Source of the DNA: Channa striata | Taxonomy: Eukaryota > Chordata > Actinopteri > Anabantiformes > Channidae | Direction: 5' to 3' | Assembly: GCA_033026295.1 (NCBI GenBank) | Contig: CM065176.1 | Location: 6,519,705 to 6,583,704, forward strand | Length of the DNA stretch: 64,000 nucleotides | Shown here: piece by piece, positions 61,601 to 64,000 of the stretch | Numbering within the stretch: position 1 is the first letter of the stretch | Layout: the number at the start of each line of letters is the position of its first letter | Position numbers and translations under genes: made by a program | Notes under the pieces: generated by a model | Databases searched by the model: none | What the model was told of the DNA's origin: nothing | Seen by the model: the letters and a program-made list of their open reading frames with translations, nothing else

Positions 61601-63724
61601 TGGTTGGTGGTAGCTTCATATTTTTCTGCAGATGCAGAAGAGATTAAGCATATTTCCCAAAATGTCAAAAGAATCGTTAAAAGATTCACGGGTTTATCAC
61701 AATTAAACCTTTATCTTATGAGAACATAGTATTCTCACCGTATTTGCCAAACTGTAATTTTGGCTCCATCCCTAAAATACCAAACAAAAGTGATCAGACA
61801 GTATGGAAGCAATTCCCCAGATCAGTCGAATTTATTTAGAAGAGGAAACAAAGCTGAACTTTACATTATGACCTAAATGTGGTCATCTGATTGCTTGTGT
61901 CATTAAAATCTAACATATACATAAGGACTGATGGCCAATTGAATAAAAAATTGTTTTATAGTTTTCTTTTAAGTCAACCTCCAATTCACCCTGTCAGACA
62001 ATATGTTTGCCACAGTCTATTACATGCAACTCATCAGAAATCATCAATACCTTTCATCTAACATACCTACCATCAAATTTTTTAGTCCTAAATAGACTCA
62101 CATAACTGAGTTCATAAGTAATTAAACAACATATGCAATTTAGATGCACTGAAACATCTGATAGTGCTTAACATGGCTTGACACACCCAAACAAATGAAC
62201 ATATTACTCAGTGTGCGATATTTAAAACCTGAACATCAAAACTGTGCAAAGCAGTCTCGTTTTTGATACTCTGTCTCACAGAAGAAATAAAAAACAAATG
62301 CCTGTTCTGCATCACCAAAATAAAATATGTTTAATAAAAGCAATTAATGTATGTTATTAAAGCAAAAGCAATAAAATTATTTATTTCACCAGAGAAGTTA
62401 CATACACAAAATCTAGAATTCACTAGTCGAGCTTTGGAATCACATGTCTTTTTTTATTAGATATTTGATGTTCACAAAACAATAAACAATAAAGCTTGTT
62501 TCTCATCACCTCCACTCACCACCGCAAATCCACAACTCTCTTTCAAAAGTATGTTTTTAAAGCAGTACCTACTGTACATCAGAACAAATTTATCAGCTCT
62601 ACTTGCTGATCCCAACATAACACAAAAACAACTTATCATAGTGTGACTTGTGAGAACTGTATATTTTTCTGCTTTAGCTGCAGTTGTTGGTCTTTCTTAT
62701 GTAACAGTTTTCCTCTGCCCTTTACCATTAATCGTCTCATTTCCCGGTCTAGTTCATCGGAACATGCCCAAAGACCAGGCCATGGACTTTGTTGTAGCAG
62801 AGTACAGTCGTGGACTGACCAAAGAACGCCCACCAAGGGACCCTGCAGACATTGCAGCACAGGCATCGCAGCTGCTGGATGATTTTTTAGATCGAGAAAA
62901 GATAGAGCGGCACAGTGTTCCCTCTGAAACACGCCAGCTCCTCATGCTGTTGGCCGACGGGGTGCATCTCTACCCCGAGGAGTTGGAAACCATCTCAGAA
63001 TATGTCCATTCTCGGCAGGAGCACATACAAGGTTGGAATGCTGATCGTGATTCTTTCACAAACCTAAACGTACAAGATAGTTGGTATGAGAATATGGCTG
63101 GCAGAATGGCTGAGTAAATAAGTTTGTCTAAGTAATGTTTTTCGACAGTGAGGGTGGGTTGGGTGGTTATGTGCACACAACAATTGGAGGAGGCTGCTGT
63201 TAAAATCCTAGAAAATCAGTAGAAAATACCAACAATTTGGGTGAGTGAGTCTCAGGATTGATCAGTGAAGTATAAATGCAAGTTGTATTTCCTTAAATTA
63301 CCTTTACCTTAAATAAATCCTCTTGTCATCTGATGCCACAGCTGTTATGATGTTTAATATATCTAGATATAAGTATAAGTATAGCTACAATTCAGAAATG
63401 TATTTTGTATCATCTTTTGATCTTAAACCCGAATAACCGACAGTGTGCAAGAAACCAAAACCAATGGCCCTTATAATTCCAATAATTTGAAGGGGACTGT
63501 ACATCCAGTTTGATGTGGTTCTTTTAAGCTGTCTTTCTTTTGTTCTCTCAGCCTCTAGCACTGAGGGGGAGAGGGGTAACATGTTACCTCCAGGACTTGG
63601 GAAACCGCCACCTCTACTTCCCACACCACCTGGGCCTCCTCAGCTCCAATCTTCACCTGGTGGGGGACCTATGGTGGATCACTCACCACCTACACCTGCA
63701 CCTCTCTTGCCTTCACCGGGTTAG
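53600..63724 (+). CDS. ncoa5: ncoa5-like nuclear receptor coactivator
   Basis: Seven coding exons join in frame: 53600-53661, 53857-53943, 54395-54468, 54924-55047, 60038-60237, 62753-63031 and 63552-63724, giving 332 residues from MSSWAKSSAPSRRPP to a proline-rich end. The centre resembles the NCOA5 domain related to class II tRNA-synthetase anticodon-binding folds: DCVVLSVTNKCLDYPKSL, RGLSVEMLYLQAESGLTRAL, SPLCILVEQTN, then HRNMPKDQAMDFVVAEYSR. After it comes LLADGVHLYPEELETISEYV. NCOA5 is a nuclear protein that modulates estrogen-receptor transcription without its own AF2 domain. The human protein is about 579 residues with a long Arg/Asp/Ser-rich head and a Gln/Ser/Pro tail; both are much shorter here. 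It may therefore be a diverged fish paralogue, or exons may have been missed. Exon 6 can also read through to TAA at 63115. Introns 4 (5 kb) and 5 (2.5 kb) are large. Confidence 0.85.
56219..56365 (+). mobile_element. Degraded tRNA-derived SINE in ncoa5-like intron 4
   Basis: CATGCCTGGTGGCTCAGTGGTAGAGCAT is a tRNA A-box region, and GGGATCTCAATCCCCAG about 120 bp on is a B-box-like region. The distance between the boxes is too long, so the copy has an internal insertion or is a rearranged pair. The call rests on these two motifs only. Confidence 0.4.
58629..58671. repeat. (CA)n microsatellite
   Basis: A nearly uninterrupted CA run in intron 4 of the ncoa5-like gene. Confidence 0.95.
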
Positions 63725-64000
63725 ACTGCATTTATCACATGACGTTAACAAACACAGACGTTGTCAACCTGAGTGTGTCACCTCAGTTGGGGTCTGTCTC
63801 CCACTCTGCGTGGGTGTAGGGCCCCTTACTCCCGTAGATATAGAGAGTTAAACAGTTAAACATTTTAAACTGCATCACAAATACCACAAGTTCTACTACA
63901 CGTCATCTCATCACACTCCAAATAAAACGCTCTGATTTTTAGTGGCAGTTGTAGGTGAAATGCTTGCACTGCTGACTTAACACAACTTGCATTAGCAGCA
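63725..64000 (+). other. ncoa5: 3' UTR of the ncoa5-like gene
   Basis: A canonical AATAAA lies at 63921-63926, about 200 nt after the stop codon. Nothing else is seen before the window ends. Confidence 0.6.

Overview
The window is vertebrate nuclear DNA, almost certainly from a teleost fish. It has many small exons with GT/AG introns, fish-type tRNA-derived SINEs, L2/CR1-like and RTE-like LINE pieces, Ty3/gypsy and hAT debris, and a teleost-style FIIND-CARD gene. No prokaryotic features are present. Coordinates below were read by eye; exon ends were checked by reading-frame continuity.

The left part (1-31 kb) is rearranged and repeat-rich. Positions 2979-6049 hold the 3' end of a FIIND-CARD gene (NLRP1/CARD8 type, inflammasome class) on the + strand. 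It is followed by two head-to-tail copies (6835-8711 and 8753-10876) of a ~2 kb repeat with short terminal inverted repeats and palindromes, plus two partial copies at 14996-15838 and 16146-17184. Between them lies paics on the - strand (11600-14577, 9 coding exons), which matches its family end to end except for one 1-nt deletion that breaks the frame. From 17.2 to 28.5 kb is a mosaic: three intact and one decayed tRNA-Pro gene (- strand), two tRNA relics, RTE, L2/CR1-like and gypsy fragments, a second partial copy of the FIIND gene's 2.0-3.2 kb segment, and a decayed immunoglobulin heavy-chain V segment (27254-27656, - strand) with a near-octamer upstream.

The right part (29-64 kb) is orderly. 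setd6 (28987-31569, +, 9 exons, 463 aa) lies tail-to-tail with cnot1 (32725-50572, -). cnot1 reads through 48 coding exons as an uninterrupted 2377-residue protein with a non-coding first exon near 52.75-52.86 kb. A CpG-rich interval of about 0.75 kb separates cnot1 from an ncoa5-like gene (53600-63724, +, 7 coding exons, 332 aa).

The genes do not form one pathway: de novo purine synthesis (paics), protein lysine methylation (setd6), mRNA deadenylation scaffold (cnot1), nuclear receptor coactivation (ncoa5-like) and innate immunity (FIIND-CARD). I did not find a convincing new biological system. The best leads are the orphan IGHV relic, the palindrome-ended repeat family, the tRNA-Pro/segmental-duplication mosaic and the paics frameshift.
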